Source: Mesorhizobium sp. (lineage in GTDB: Bacteria > Pseudomonadota > Alphaproteobacteria > Rhizobiales > Rhizobiaceae). From it: DNA of 34,466 nucleotides. The notes under the pieces are model-generated. The model was not told where the DNA came from and did not search any database. It was given only the letters and a program-made list of their open reading frames with translations. Below are positions 1 to 9,838 of this stretch, piece after piece; positions within the stretch are counted from its first letter, which is position 1, and each line of letters begins with the position of its first letter. The position numbers and the translations under genes are program-made. The stretch lies in contig SAQL01000046.1 in the NCBI GenBank assembly GCA_004020645.1, positions 1 through 34,466 of the forward strand, read 5' to 3'.

Positions 1-2
1 AT

Positions 3-504
3 TCCTTGACCTCAGCATTGGAGGGCGCCGCGGGCGCTCTGTTGCTGGTTGCAGCTGCGGGAATACTGTTGCCGGTCCGTCCGTGGGAAGAAACGGATCA
101 GGAAAGTTCGGATTTTCATCCCCGGGACGTGGCACTCGATCTGAAGCCCAGAAGTGGCCCTATCGTGGCCAAGGTCGAGTATTCAATATCGGAGGAGAAT
201 ATCGAGCTTTCTGGGCTACATGCGCGCCAGGCGGCACGTTCAGAGCCGTGCAGGTGCACGAAACTGGACGCTCCAGCGAAATCTTCAAACGCCGTCACTT
301 TGGACGGAGACATTCCGCACCCCAACCTGGATGGATTTTCTTCGTCTAAATCATCGGCTCACGGCAGCGGATAAGGAAGTCGGCCAGCATCTCCTGGCAC
401 TGCATGAAGGAGAGCTGCCTCCGCAGACAGTGCTTTCGATTGAACGAACGACTGAGGCAGCTCGTACCCGTCCCTCAACAATGTTTTCTCGTCCTCCGAG
501 GTGA
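3..504 (+). pseudogene. C-terminal remnant of an MFS exporter (TMS/EntS-like), frameshifted
   Basis: This is the tail of a major facilitator transporter; the rest lies left of the window or is lost. The opening frame gives a last hydrophobic helix (residues ALLLVAAAGILLPV) and then the cytoplasmic tail DFHPRDVALDLKPRSGP..VEY. Near base 210 the reading must move to another frame to continue with YMRARR.., GARNWTL, LWTE and PTWMDFLRLNHR, ending at the stop at 502-504. That order of motifs is typical of the C-terminal extension of the 'transmembrane secretion effector' MFS group. The frame change means the gene is broken unless it is a sequencing error. Family assignment rests on remembered motifs, so the substrate cannot be named. 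Confidence 0.6.
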
Positions 505-702
505 CGCCATGACGAAGAGAGCACATGGTTCACAATGTGCCCAAGCTGCGACGAAAAGGTCGTGCCCAGAACCAGGCCTTAACCCACTAAGAACCAAAAC
601 GCCGTAGACGGCCAGGGGCGGCCCCGCTGCCGTTGTTCTGAAGGCCGGCCAGCTTTCCACCCTGGCGGGTGGTAATTCCATCGGGTTCCCTTTGGCCTTC
701 GC

Positions 703-2030
703 TCAGCGATTCGCAAGAAAAGCATCGAATGCGGCAGCAACAGCACGAACCACAAAGCGATGTTCCTGCCGCACGCGGATGAAACCATCTTCGATGTCCA
801 CAATCCCATCCTTGGCCAGCATCGCCAAGCGTTCAGCGGAATCGACAAAACGGAGCGGATCAAATTGGTGGGCGGCACAGATGGCCGGCACGTCGGCCTC
901 CAAATCGCACATCAGCCGCTCGATGATTGCGGCTCGCACGCGATCTTCGTCGGTGAGACGATAGCCCTTTGACGTCGCCGGACGGCCCGCCGCGATGTGC
1001 CGGGTATAACGATCCCGTGTGACCTCGTTCTGGACGTAACCCCCGCCGATGCGGCCGATAGCAGAAGCGCCGAAACCGATCAGAGTTTTGCACGTATCGG
1101 CCGAATAACCCAGCGAGTTGCGGCGCAGGCGACCGGCTTTCTGCGCCAGGGCAAGTTCGTCGTCCGGCAATGCGAAATGGTCGAGCCCGATCTCTCGGTA
1201 ACCGGCGGCTATCAGCGTCTCGGCCACGGCCGCAGCCTGTTCGGCACGGGCATCGCTATCCGGTAGAGCTGCCTCCTCGATCAGGCACTGATTCTTATCA
1301 CGGAAGGAATGTGCGCGTAGCCGAACACCGCGACCCGGTTGGGGCGCATGGCGACCGCCGCCATCGCGGTCTGGACGCAGGACTGCACAGTCTGTTTAGG
1401 GAGACCGAAGATGAGGTCGAAATTGATACGGCTGATTCCATGCCCGCGGAGATTTTCGACGGCGGCCGCAGTCTGCGCCTCACTCTGGACCCGGTTGATC
1501 GCTTTTTGAACTTTGGGGTCAAAGCTCTGCACGCCAAGGCTTGCCCGGTTCACGCCCGCTACTCCTAAGGTTTCGGCCATCTCGGCCGTGAACGCGCGTG
1601 GGTCGATCTCGACTGCGACGGCGGTCGCTTTGCTGAACGCGAAGCGGCGGCGCAGGAGTACCATCAAGTCCAAGAACTCCGCTGGCCCGATGAGGGTCGG
1701 TGTTCCGCCGCCGAAATGGACGTCGCTCACGGGCAGCGCCTGCGGCGCTTGCTCAGAGACCAAACGAATCTCCTCACGCAGCACCGTCAGACAGTTAAGA
1801 ACCGGCCCATCCCGGCGGGTGATTGTGGTAGGGAAGCCGCAATACCAGCACATCGATCGGCAGAACGGAATGTGGACATAGAGCGACACCGAATCGCCGG
1901 CAGGCAGGCCCCTCAGCCATTCCTCATAATCCTCCGCACCGACTGTCGTGGAGAAGTCCGGCACAGTCGTATAGATGGTGTACCAAGGCAGTCGGGCCTC
2001 GCGATATTTTGTCAGGATCGAGGTCTGCAA
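703..2030 (-). pseudogene. hemN: Oxygen-independent coproporphyrinogen III oxidase (HemN), split by one frameshift
   Basis: HemN is a cytoplasmic radical-SAM enzyme that decarboxylates coproporphyrinogen III to protoporphyrinogen IX without oxygen, as needed for haem synthesis in microaerobic nodules. The N-terminal frame starts at 2030 and carries the cluster motif CRSMCWYC inside HIPFCRSMCWYCGF, then FGGGTPTL, the region GVQSFDPKVQ, and FDLIFGLPKQT. It runs into a stop near 1281 just after VFGYAHIP. The C-terminal frame resumes with LIEEAALPDSDARAEQ, ALPDDELALAQ.. and NSLGYS and ends at 703. One missing or extra base around 1296-1303 restores one protein of about 442 residues, the usual family length. 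It is either a fresh pseudogene or a sequence error. Upstream at 2088-2101 there is only a poor FNR-like dyad. Confidence 0.85.
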
Positions 2031-2097
2031 GAGCTATCGTTCCATGCCGCGGACCAACATCCTTGTCGCTGCCCTCTCCTTCTGTCCTTGAGCTATG

Positions 2098-2577
2098 TCA
2101 GTCCGTCCGGCTTTTCGCCGCGAACTTGTATGGGTTAATGTCATTCCTGACACGGCGATTTACCACCGCTTCCCCTTCAGTCTGCCCCTTTCTCGACGAG
2201 ACGCCGTAGCGCGGTATCGCCATATGCTGCGAGATGACCGGGACCACTTTGCCTTGCTCTCCGACTGGTAGCGCGCCTCGGGTAGCGATTCCCAGCATCT
2301 GGCGAGCTCTTTTTTTCGATTGCCCGCCAAGACCATTTGGCTCTCGCGCGCTGTCTATCAGGGAAGTGGTCGACGTAATCAGCAGGTCCGCCGCGGTCCT
2401 AAGAGCCTGCTGACCGGTCGCTGAAAGCAGCTGAGCCGCGAGGCGCATGATCGACGCCAGATCGCGCTCGGCGCAGAGCGAGGTGAGTCGCACAAGGCGA
2501 GAATTCGCATGTGCCGCCGCAAAACGGAACGCGCCACGCTCGGCACCGCGCAACGGGGCTCCCGCCTGACCTACCAA
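2098..2577 (-). CDS. Hypothetical protein, possibly phasin-like
   Basis: An ORF of up to 159 residues lies directly upstream of hemN on the same strand, with 67 bases between them. Its centre (about residues 25-75) is a predicted amphipathic helical stretch rich in Leu, Ala and Ser (NSRLVRLTSLCAERDLASI and LLSATGQQALRTAADLL). This recalls phasin-type helices, but there is no diagnostic motif. The C-terminal third is basic and of low complexity. I do not recognise the protein and no convincing ribosome binding site decides the start. It may be a decayed gene. Confidence 0.3.
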   Translation of the reverse strand: MVGQAGAPLRGAERGAFRFAAAHANSRLVRLTSLCAERDLASIMRLAAQLLSATGQQALRTAADLLITSTTSLIDSAREPNGLGGQSKKRARQMLGIATRGALPVGEQGKVVPVISQHMAIPRYGVSSRKGQTEGEAVVNRRVRNDINPYKFAAKSRTD

Positions 2578-2647
2578 CCGGCGGGGGGCATGATGTTTCG
2601 ACCCAGAGGCTTCACGGCGAACAAATGCTGTCGGAATCCAACAAAAG

Positions 2648-2663
2648 TGTCACAGATCGAACA
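2648..2663 (+). promoter_or_regulatory. NifA upstream activator sequence (TGT-N10-ACA) for the porin gene
   Basis: TGTCACAGATCGAACA fits the NifA-binding consensus TGT-N10-ACA exactly. It ends about 119 bases before the -24 element at 2782, inside the 80-150 base range usual for NifA enhancers. A TGT-N10-ACA alone is expected several times by chance in a window this size. Its pairing with a perfect sigma-54 promoter is what gives it weight. Confidence 0.7.
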
Positions 2664-2781
2664 GACGAACCGTGCCCTACGTCTGCTTTCGCGCGCAGCC
2701 TGCCCCCCAAATCAAAAAGAAGGGAGCGCGACGAAGTTGCGCCGGCCATCCAAGTGTCAGCACGGAGTTACGTCTTCAGGA

Positions 2782-2797
2782 TGGCACGTCGCTTGCT
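2782..2797 (+). promoter_or_regulatory. Sigma-54 (-24/-12) promoter of the porin gene
   Basis: TGGCACGTCGCTTGCT matches the RpoN consensus TGGCACG-N4-TTGCW at every fixed position. It lies 106 bases before the porin start and downstream of a NifA-type enhancer. Together they predict porin expression in nitrogen-fixing, low-oxygen cells. Confidence 0.85.
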
Positions 2798-2903
2798 GCT
2801 CTGCATTGAAGACCGACGGATGCACATCTTTTTTTGCTCGCGGGATGGCCAACGGCTCGCCCTTTGACGCTCTCCGCATTTAATCTTTGATTGGAGATCC
2901 AGA

Positions 2904-4067
2904 ATGAATGTAAGGAGCCTTTTTCTCGGCTCAGCTGCGGCCCTGATCTCCGTTTCGGTCGCTTGCGCAGCTGACGAAGTCTCCGCGCCGGACCCGACCG
3001 AATACGTCAAGATCTGCGACGCCTACGGTTCGGGATACTCTTATATCCCCGACACCGAGACCTGCCTGCGCATCGGCGGCTACATCCGTTACGACATCGG
3101 CCTCGGCGATGTCCGATCGTATGACGGGGCAAGAACCTCCGATCTGAGAACTGGCGAGGCTCAGGGGACGTGGCGAAAGAACGGGCGTTTCACGTTCAAA
3201 ACTTGGACCGGCCAAGAGACCGAGCTCGGCGCGTTGAGGACCTATACCGAAACTCGCATCAACTTCGGCAACCGCAACGCTTATTCGGGTCCGGAGAGTC
3301 CTCAGAAGAACAATGCCTTCAACAGCGGCGTCACGTTGGGTTCCGCCTGGATGCAGCTTGGTGGCCTCCGAATTGGTAAGGACGGGCCGGCGTTCGATAC
3401 GTTTATAGGCTACGCTGGTAACGTCCTCGATAACATACTCGTTCCGTACGGCGACTTCGATGCCAACGTGGCTCAGTACTACTTCGATGCCAGTAATGGC
3501 TTTTCGGCAGTGGTTTCCCTCGAACAAGGATCGGGTGCAGTCGGTACTATCGACAGCCATGTTCCACACGTCGTCGTCGGCGTGAAACAGACGCAGGGGT
3601 GGGGCGCGATCACCGGCGTGATCGCTCGTGACAGCAACTACGAAGCGTTGGCCGGCAAGGTCCGCGTTGACGTCCAAGTCACAGATGACCTGTCGCTATT
3701 CGGAATGTTCGGCTACGGCTCCATTGGCAATCTCAACGATGACCCAACCAACGCAGTCGCCGGTCATGGTCGCGGCTTCTACAAAACTTGGGGCGGCAAC
3801 TGGGCTTTCTGGGCCGGCGCCACTTACGAGTTCGACGAGAAAACCTCGTTCAACCTTCAGGTATCGGGTGATCAGCTCAGGAACTCTGGTGTGGCTGCAA
3901 ACATCGCCTATATGGTCGTTCCAGGTTTCACAGTCACAGCCGAAGTCGACTATTACCATTACGGCAACTTCGGCCTCGGCACGGCCGACCCTGCCGGGGT
4001 GAATTGGACTGGCGCCGGCAAAAAGAACAGCCTGGCTGGCATACTCCGTTTCCAGAGCTCATTTTGA
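2904..4067 (+). CDS. Alphaproteobacterial outer-membrane porin (Porin_2 / Omp2-RopA type)
   Basis: The 387-residue protein forms a beta-barrel channel for small hydrophilic solutes in the outer membrane. It has a signal peptide (MNVRSLFLGSAAALISVSVACAADE, likely cut after ACA) and the conserved Porin_2 opening with YVKICDAYGSGYSYIPDTE, CLRIGGYIRYD. Alternating amphipathic strands follow, and the C-terminus LAGILRFQSSF ends in the aromatic residue needed for barrel assembly. GGAGATCCAGA before the ATG supplies the ribosome binding site. Unlike housekeeping rhizobial porins it sits behind a NifA/sigma-54 promoter (2648-2797), so it is probably a symbiosis-specific paralogue. The length is normal and the gene looks intact. 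Confidence 0.93.
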   Translation: MNVRSLFLGSAAALISVSVACAADEVSAPDPTEYVKICDAYGSGYSYIPDTETCLRIGGYIRYDIGLGDVRSYDGARTSDLRTGEAQGTWRKNGRFTFKTWTGQETELGALRTYTETRINFGNRNAYSGPESPQKNNAFNSGVTLGSAWMQLGGLRIGKDGPAFDTFIGYAGNVLDNILVPYGDFDANVAQYYFDASNGFSAVVSLEQGSGAVGTIDSHVPHVVVGVKQTQGWGAITGVIARDSNYEALAGKVRVDVQVTDDLSLFGMFGYGSIGNLNDDPTNAVAGHGRGFYKTWGGNWAFWAGATYEFDEKTSFNLQVSGDQLRNSGVAANIAYMVVPGFTVTAEVDYYHYGNFGLGTADPAGVNWTGAGKKNSLAGILRFQSSF

Positions 4068-4631
4068 CCGAACGAAATCTGCGTCTTGGTGGTTGACGGA
4101 AACCTGCAAGTCCTAGTGCAAGCACCACGGCAGCAATCCAACACAAAGCAGCGTGTGAGTGACCACGTTCCGTCGAGCGAGGTCGATCTCGTCCGAGATT
4201 GACAAGTTTGCCTTCGTGCGCCGGCGTTGCAAGCCGACCTGGGCGATCGTCGCAAAGCCGGGATATCAGAACACCTCAATAATCACTGTCCGACATTGGC
4301 TGTTGCCCGTCCACTCTATCGACTAAGCCAAATTTGGGGCCTCAATCTCCTCGTTGCGTTCGACGCTCTGAAAGTGAACGCGCGCACACGGCCGCGGCAC
4401 GAAGCATAAACTGGGTGAGGTGGTTGTGAGTGCGGCCATCGCGCGGCTACGCACCTACCCGCGCAATCGCCGCAGGGGTACTCCCTTATTGATGAATCGA
4501 GCTCCGCTCCAGTGAGTCAGTCGGGCAGGAGGTCGGAGAGGCGATCTCGGACAACAGTCGCAGGTGTCGCAATCGGCCGCCCTTTGGTGCGAATGTCTCG
4601 TCCAACGGCAGCTCCGGGGATGTGCGGAATG
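4068..4631 (+). other. Non-coding stretch between porin and nod box
   Basis: No recognisable gene, repeat or RNA is seen here. The short ORFs on both strands lack ribosome binding sites and family motifs. No clear terminator hairpin follows the porin. Confidence 0.4.
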
Positions 4632-4682
4632 TATCCATGATTTGGATGATCCAGATCCAAACAATCTATTGTTCAATTTATC
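4632..4682 (+). promoter_or_regulatory. nod box (NodD-binding promoter element)
   Basis: The segment starts with ATCCATGATTTGGATGAT, continues through GATCCAAACAATCTATT and ends in CAATTTATC. It matches the long nod box consensus (ATCCAT..TGGATG.. then ATCCAAACAATC.ATTTTACCAATC) over most of its length, including the ATCCAAACAATC core. The orientation points right. The next reading frame is the TolC-like gene, starting about 170 bases downstream, which is normal spacing for nod operons. It is the only nod box I found in the window. Confidence 0.9.
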
Positions 4683-4854
4683 AGCCTTCGCGAAAGCTGA
4701 CCGCGGTACCACAGCGTTGCAGGCGCAGATACGCACGCAGGTGGCGCCTCCAACAGCGTCTTAGTTGCGACCCGGGCATTCTGGGTGCGTTCAACGCGGG
4801 GGCCGTGCACCCCTGCGCCCGCGATTGTCCAGCGTTCATAATTGGAGAAAGAAT

Positions 4855-6128
4855 TTGCGACCAAGTAAGAGACTGGCCGGACTGGCATTCTTGATTATAG
4901 CGACTGTACCGCTCTCCTCGAACGCTTCGGGCGAGAGCATTTTGGGAGCCCTATCGAAGGCATATGAGAACGATTCTTCTCTGTCGGCCCGCGCCAATGT
5001 TCGCGTCACCGACGAGAGCGTGGCAATCGCAAAATCAGGGTGGCGCCCGACGATCGAGGGTTTCGCGACCATCGATCAGTCCAGCAGCCATGTAAACGGG
5101 AAGAAGTAAAAACAAGCGCATGACGACCGGCGAATATGGCGTGCAGATCAAGCAGACGCTGTTCGACGGTTTTCAGACGAGGAACAATGTCGCGGCCGCC
5201 GAATCGCAGGTAAGAGCTTCGGTAGAAAGCCTGGGCGACACTGAAGAGAACATCCTGTTCAAAGCAGCCCAGGCCTATATGGATGTCGTTCGCGACCGGC
5301 AGGTATCGGTGCCGACGCATCAAAACGCGCGGTTCCTGACCGAGCAGGCGCGAGCTGCGCGTTACGCTTCAAGATCGGCGAAGTCACGCGTACTGTCGCT
5401 CAGGCCGACGCTTTGCGCGCCTCTGCCGTGGAGCAATTGGCCGCCGCCCGTGAGCAGGTCCTGGTAAGCGCGGCGACTTATCGTCAGTTAGTCGGCCACG
5501 AGCCGGGGAGGCTCAGGGCCGCTTCGCCGCTGTCGAAGCTTTTGCCGGCGAGTCTCGATGCGGCACTCGTGACTGCATCACGCGAGCACCCCACCATTCT
5601 CGCCTCGGAGCATCTGATCGACGCGGCAGCGTTTTCGGTGAAATCGGCCGAACGTGCGCTGCTGCCGCAACTATCCGCTTCCGCCGGCGTCTCGAGCGCC
5701 TATAGCAACACCTCGCCTATTGCCAGCCAACAGGACGGTACGACCAATTCAGCTAGCATCGGCGCGAAATTGACCATACCGATCTATTCGGGTGGCCGCG
5801 CTTCGGCGCTTGTACGACAGAATAAAGAGTCGCTCAGTCAGGTGATTGCCGCTGCGCAGCTTGCCTTGAATGGCGTCGTCGAGGAGCGCGATGTCGGCCA
5901 GCGCACCACGCTCGACGTTCTCAATGCCCAGGCGCAGTCATCACCGGGATGATCAATCAAGCCAAAGCCAAACATGACGTCGTGGTGGCGAGTTATGGGA
6001 TCCTACAGGCAATCGGTCACCTGTCGGCCGAGCGTCTCAACCTGCAGGTGATAAAATACAGGCCGGAACAACACTACAACGATGTCAAAGACAAGTGGAT
6101 CGGCCTACGCACGCCGGATGGGCGATAA
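4855..6128 (+). pseudogene. TolC-family outer-membrane efflux/type I secretion protein, three frameshifts
   Basis: TolC-type proteins form the outer-membrane duct of type I secretion and efflux systems. The gene begins at a TTG (4855) with a good GGAGAAAG ribosome binding site, then a signal peptide (RLAGLAFLIIATVPLSSNASG) and SILGALSKAYENDSSL. Three frame changes are needed: near 5100 (stop after HVNGKK, then TTGEYGVQIKQTLFDGFQTR), near 5367 (to FKIGEVTRTVAQADA) and near 5936 (NAQAQ to VITGMINQAKAKHDV). The last part has the hallmarks VGQRTTLDVLNAQ and VVASYGILQAIGHLSAERLNL. A segment before VGQRTT also looks shorter than usual. With a nod box just upstream, it was probably once a flavonoid-induced secretion or efflux component. 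I infer it is now non-functional. Confidence 0.85.
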
Positions 6129-6664
6129 GCTGTCGAGCGGATGTACCCACATGCACTCAGAGTCACTCCACCGATCCGAGCACAGGGGCGTCGTCAGCAG
6201 CGCCGCGCATGGGCGTGAATGCATCCATATCGTCGATGCTATTTATCGAAGCATTCGATTTCTCTAGTTGTGCGATGTTGAATATGAAGGCGTAACTTGG
6301 CGCGGTGGGCAACATCGGAGTAGTTGCATGGGAGGCCCGGGTGCCGAGACCATCTTCTGAAGAGAGGTCGTATGGTTTGGATTGCCAGGGCAAACGGTGG
6401 TCGTGGAGGCAACGATCACGTATTCGCCGCAGATAGCTGGGCCATCTAGCGGGCGACAATGGCCGCGACAAACCGCATATTGGTGATGGCGGTCCCGGCG
6501 ACGATGTCCTGTATCCGGTGACGTGAAGCCCTGAGCGACGCGCTGGTCGCATACCGAGCTGTTCGGCGCAATTGCGACGATGTTGCCACATCGTAGTTGC
6601 GACTGCAGCTCCCACCATAACAACCTCAATCAAAAGCTCGGTTCAAATCCAGGAGCGAAGCAAT
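6129..6664 (+). other. Non-coding stretch upstream of the carbonic anhydrase
   Basis: Nothing recognisable as protein or RNA was found. I looked for TGT-N10-ACA and GG-N10-GC pairs here and saw no convincing set, so the promoter of the next gene is unassigned. Confidence 0.35.
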
Positions 6665-7417
6665 ATGCATCGTCGTAATCTGATCAAAGGGTTCGTTGCA
6701 CTCGGCGGGTGTGCCATTAGCGCTGAAGCCGCGCGGGCGGCCAGTACCCATTGGGGATATGCCGGCCCGGCAGGACCCGAACACTGGGGCGATCTGGATG
6801 AAAGGAATTTCGTCTGCTCGGCGGGCACGCAGCAATCGCCGATCGATGTCAAGGGCGCCATCAAGGCGGATATTCCCCAAATCGCCATAGGTTGGCACAA
6901 GGGCGGCGGCAGGATGGTGAACAACGGCCACACCATTCAAGTCAACCTGCCGCAAGGCAGCACGCTCACCCGCGGGGATCGTGTCTACGACCTGCTACAG
7001 TTCCATTTCCATGCGCCGAGCGAACACCACGTCGCGGGCAGGAGTTTTCCGATGGAAGCGCATTTCGTCCATAAAGACGCCGACAGCGATACTGTGGGTG
7101 TGCTGGGCGTGTTTCTGACGCCGGGCGCGACAAATGCCAGCTTTGCCAGCCTTGCCGCAGCATTTCCCGCAACCTCAGGCGAGGAGACAGCGGTCGACGA
7201 GGTCGACCCCAACGAGTTTTTGCCGGCTTCGCTTGCCTACTGGACATATGAAGGATCATTGACGACGCCGCCATGCACCGAAAACGTCGAGTGGATGGTT
7301 GCAATGGAACCGGTTGACGTCGACCCAGCAGACATGGAGCGATTTACCTCACTCTATCCGTTGAACGCGCGGCCTATCCGTTCACCCAATCGGCGCTTCA
7401 TCCTAGGCCTGGGCTGA
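6665..7417 (+). CDS. Periplasmic alpha-class carbonic anhydrase
   Basis: This 250-residue enzyme interconverts CO2 and bicarbonate in the periplasm. The ATG at 6665 is preceded by an AGGAG site (spacing 8) and opens MHRRNLIKGFVALGGC. The pair RR with a following hydrophobic stretch suggests a Tat signal, and LGGC could serve as a lipobox. The class signature is clear: HWGYAGPAGPEHWGDL, QQSPIDV (about 56-62), the zinc histidines in FHFH (H114, H116) and EAH (H133), and the late TTPPCTE loop. A comparable alpha-carbonic anhydrase is known from the Mesorhizobium loti symbiosis island, where a role in CO2/pH balance of nodule bacteria was proposed. The gene stands alone and no promoter class could be assigned. 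Confidence 0.93.
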   Translation: MHRRNLIKGFVALGGCAISAEAARAASTHWGYAGPAGPEHWGDLDERNFVCSAGTQQSPIDVKGAIKADIPQIAIGWHKGGGRMVNNGHTIQVNLPQGSTLTRGDRVYDLLQFHFHAPSEHHVAGRSFPMEAHFVHKDADSDTVGVLGVFLTPGATNASFASLAAAFPATSGEETAVDEVDPNEFLPASLAYWTYEGSLTTPPCTENVEWMVAMEPVDVDPADMERFTSLYPLNARPIRSPNRRFILGLG

Positions 7418-7589
7418 GGTCCCGCCACCGTCACGGGGCAAGGCCCGGCTGACGCGCTATATCGACGTCATCGCTCCGCGTCGCAGAGGCCCTTTGGGAG
7501 CTCAGCCTCACCTTGGTGCGGACCAAGACCAAGTTGGTCGGTCGCGCTGCGATGCGTGGGCAAGCGCGGCAGGAAACGATCTAATTTCT

Positions 7590-8010
7590 AGGCCTGACGC
7601 CGCACTGCACGCGTAACCCGAAGATTTTGATCGGCGCGTCGATATCGTTGGTATAGTCGAGCCGGTCGACCCCGATCGCAAGCTTCGCGCCATTGAGTTT
7701 CTTCTGCAGGATGAGATATAGGCGTCCTGTTTCCCAAGCGACTCCGAAGCACATTGTGCGACCTGCCTGGGATCGATACCGGTCGGAACTTTTGGCAAAC
7801 ACCAAGTTTTCTGGGAGGCATGGAAGTTGTCCAGGTGCCACCTGGGGGGTGATGCATCAGGCGACCTCCCTCCCTGCAACCTCTCTCTGCCGTCGTCTCA
7901 CGCGGACCGACCTCGATTGCAGGACACCCGAGACGATCTCTTCCATCCACGGGCACTTTGCTTTGCTATCACCTCGGTAACGATGCGGCGGTATCAGTAC
8001 GCCCGAAATG
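7590..8010 (-). pseudogene. Remnant of trehalose-6-phosphate synthase (OtsA)
   Basis: Pieces of a GT20 trehalose-phosphate synthase are spread over three frames in the right order: a degraded lead-in (SISGVLI..), then PWMEEIVSGVLQS, LDNFHAS, PTGIDPRQVAQ, and finally AIGVDRLDYTNDID, which corresponds to the GVDRLDYSKGL motif of the family. Both ends of the protein are missing and at least two frame changes are needed. It is clearly dead. Confidence 0.6.
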
Positions 8011-9424
8011 GAGTTCGTCGCCCTCCGCGAGAACCTCGGCCTTGAAGATTGAACGGCAAGCTGCAGCACGACGGAGCCGTTCGGCGCGGTGCTTCCTTAT
8101 TCGCCGCACCCGAATTGGTGCGCGACGAGGCCGCGCGCGGACGAGCATCATTCCCCAGCATCTATCATCCTGAGAGCGAGCGGGTGATCCTCGGCTGTAA
8201 TTTCCTGGTCAAGATCAACGCCTATCGGGAGCTCGGTCGTCACCTCTGATGACGGAAGGGGAAAAATGCTCTGGACGGCCACTGGAGCGCCAGCGCTGTG
8301 TTGGACCTGTCGACCGCGGCAACATCCACAAGGTTCTGGATTGGCGTGCGAAATGCGCCGGTGCCGATTGGTACCATCCAGCTTTACCAGGGCTCGAGTC
8401 GAACCTGACCAGCTTGAGCATCAGCGTGAGCGGCTCGCCCCATTGCGAGCTGGCGTCGCACCTGATTTCTTTCAGAAGAGATGCAGGGTGGTTCGATCCG
8501 GCACTGACCCTTGAGCGGGGGGCTGGTTTGAGCCGGTGCCGGACCGAACCGTCTCAGGGCAACGCCGGCTATCTCGTGGAAGATTGGGACAACGCCGCGG
8601 CTAAACGGTGGCGATAATGTGTCACGGATTCACCAATTCCAACAAGCACTTCGCCAAATGTGACTAGACGTTTCGGAAACGGCGTAGTGCAGCTGGCTTT
8701 GGCCAGAGCTCTTCAGTTCGGCCACGAAAACGCGAACATTGGCTGTGGGACTGACCGATCACTGCGGTCGGGTGGAAGATAGGGAACACTCGCAATTGAT
8801 TCCGCAGATCGACGGGCGACACACACCATTGTGACCAGCAGGTGCGGCTCGACTCGCGCGACATCGACCAGATCCTCAGGAAGGACTCACACTGGCAGCC
8901 ACTGAGTGGCGCGATCATCTTGCCGGTTGCCTTAGCCTACCTGAGCGACGCGGATGAACGCCACACTTGGCTGTTCAGGCAGACGCCGTGGCACCATCGC
9001 CCCCTGTCGCGTCGGACCCAGGTCCTCACAGGCATGCTGCGTTCTGGGCGGCGGCCGCAACGAGATGCTCCTCGAAGGTCGACCAAAAGCTGAATGCTGA
9101 AACGATCACGACAATGGGGTCAATAGTGGGCCTGTATTGTATCCTCATCGGACCAGCCGCCCATCTTAGCCGATGGCCTGCTTGCAACAGATCCTTCAAA
9201 GAAAATCGTAGACTCTTAGCACTCCAAACCGCTGGGAATGGTTATGTTTCATCTGACGCAAGTGGGTCGAGACCGTGGCGCCGTGTACCGAGCCAAAACT
9301 GCAGCGGGTTTAATGCAATGCCGGCAAGAGCACCCATGTTGGCCGGGAAACGAGTTGCCTGCCGGTCGAGCGTATTGCTCCTGTCGGACAAGAAAATTTC
9401 CTCTGAAGGTCTGGAGGACGCGAA
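8011..9424 (+). other. 1.4 kb without a recognisable gene
   Basis: Short coding-looking pieces occur on the plus strand, for example SIYHPESERVILGCNFLVKI near 8155-8215 and SASAVLDLSTAATSTRFWIGV near 8290-8350. None extends into a family I can name. On the minus strand near 8690-8870 a piece faintly recalls a LysR-type C-terminus. I treat the stretch as decayed sequence. Confidence 0.35.
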
Positions 9425-9808
9425 GTGGACGGAATCAATAGGACGACCGCCCAACCGATCATAAAACTGGTCAGGAGCCTAAGGGCGGCGGCTCATCTTG
9501 ATCGGCTTCGGATCCTGGGACTTTGCGCGCATGCGGACCTAACCGTCTGCGAGCTGGCAGAAGTTCTGGCTCTGCCCCGCGAGCACGTTATCGGACATGT
9601 CCGACAGCTCGCCAGAGCCGGCTTTCTTCTCGGCAACGAACAGCGCCCCTGGCCTTCGTACCACCTCGAAGCAGGAGGCTCTGACGGCGGCTTGGTTCAA
9701 TTGTTGGTTGATCTCCTGCCCCACGGCGATGGCCATCACAGACAAGACCTTCTGCGCCTGGAGGCGATACAGGGCGCGCGGTCCAAGGTGACCGCCTGCT
9801 TGTCCTGA
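9425..9808 (+). CDS. ArsR-family regulator, SahR-like, lacking the methyltransferase domain
   Basis: The start is a GTG at 9425 behind a strong GGAGG site. The 127-residue product contains a winged helix-turn-helix: LVRSLRAAAHLDRLRILGLC, DLTVCELAEVL, then REHVIGHVRQLARAGFL. In many alphaproteobacteria the SahR regulator of the SAM/methionine cycle is an ArsR domain fused to a SAM-methyltransferase domain. Here the protein stops at the linker (RLEAIQGARSKVTACLS), just where that domain would begin. It lies 12 bases before a glyA-metK pair, so control of that operon is the natural inference, but the usual ligand-sensing part is absent. Confidence 0.8.
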   Translation: MDGINRTTAQPIIKLVRSLRAAAHLDRLRILGLCAHADLTVCELAEVLALPREHVIGHVRQLARAGFLLGNEQRPWPSYHLEAGGSDGGLVQLLVDLLPHGDGHHRQDLLRLEAIQGARSKVTACLS

Positions 9809-9838
9809 AACTTAGTCCGCATGGAGCGCGAAGCTGAT

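Noticed and set aside
2088..2101. FNR/FixK-like dyad TTGAGCTATGTCAG upstream of hemN
   Set aside because: Only about 7 of 10 fixed positions match TTGAT-N4-ATCAA, too weak to call an anaerobox.
2931..3677. 248-codon minus-strand ORF inside the porin gene
   Set aside because: Antisense shadow of a well-supported porin; no ribosome binding site or family motif.
8664..8918. Minus-strand piece resembling a LysR-type C-terminus
   Set aside because: Similarity is faint, in shifting frames, and no helix-turn-helix part is present.
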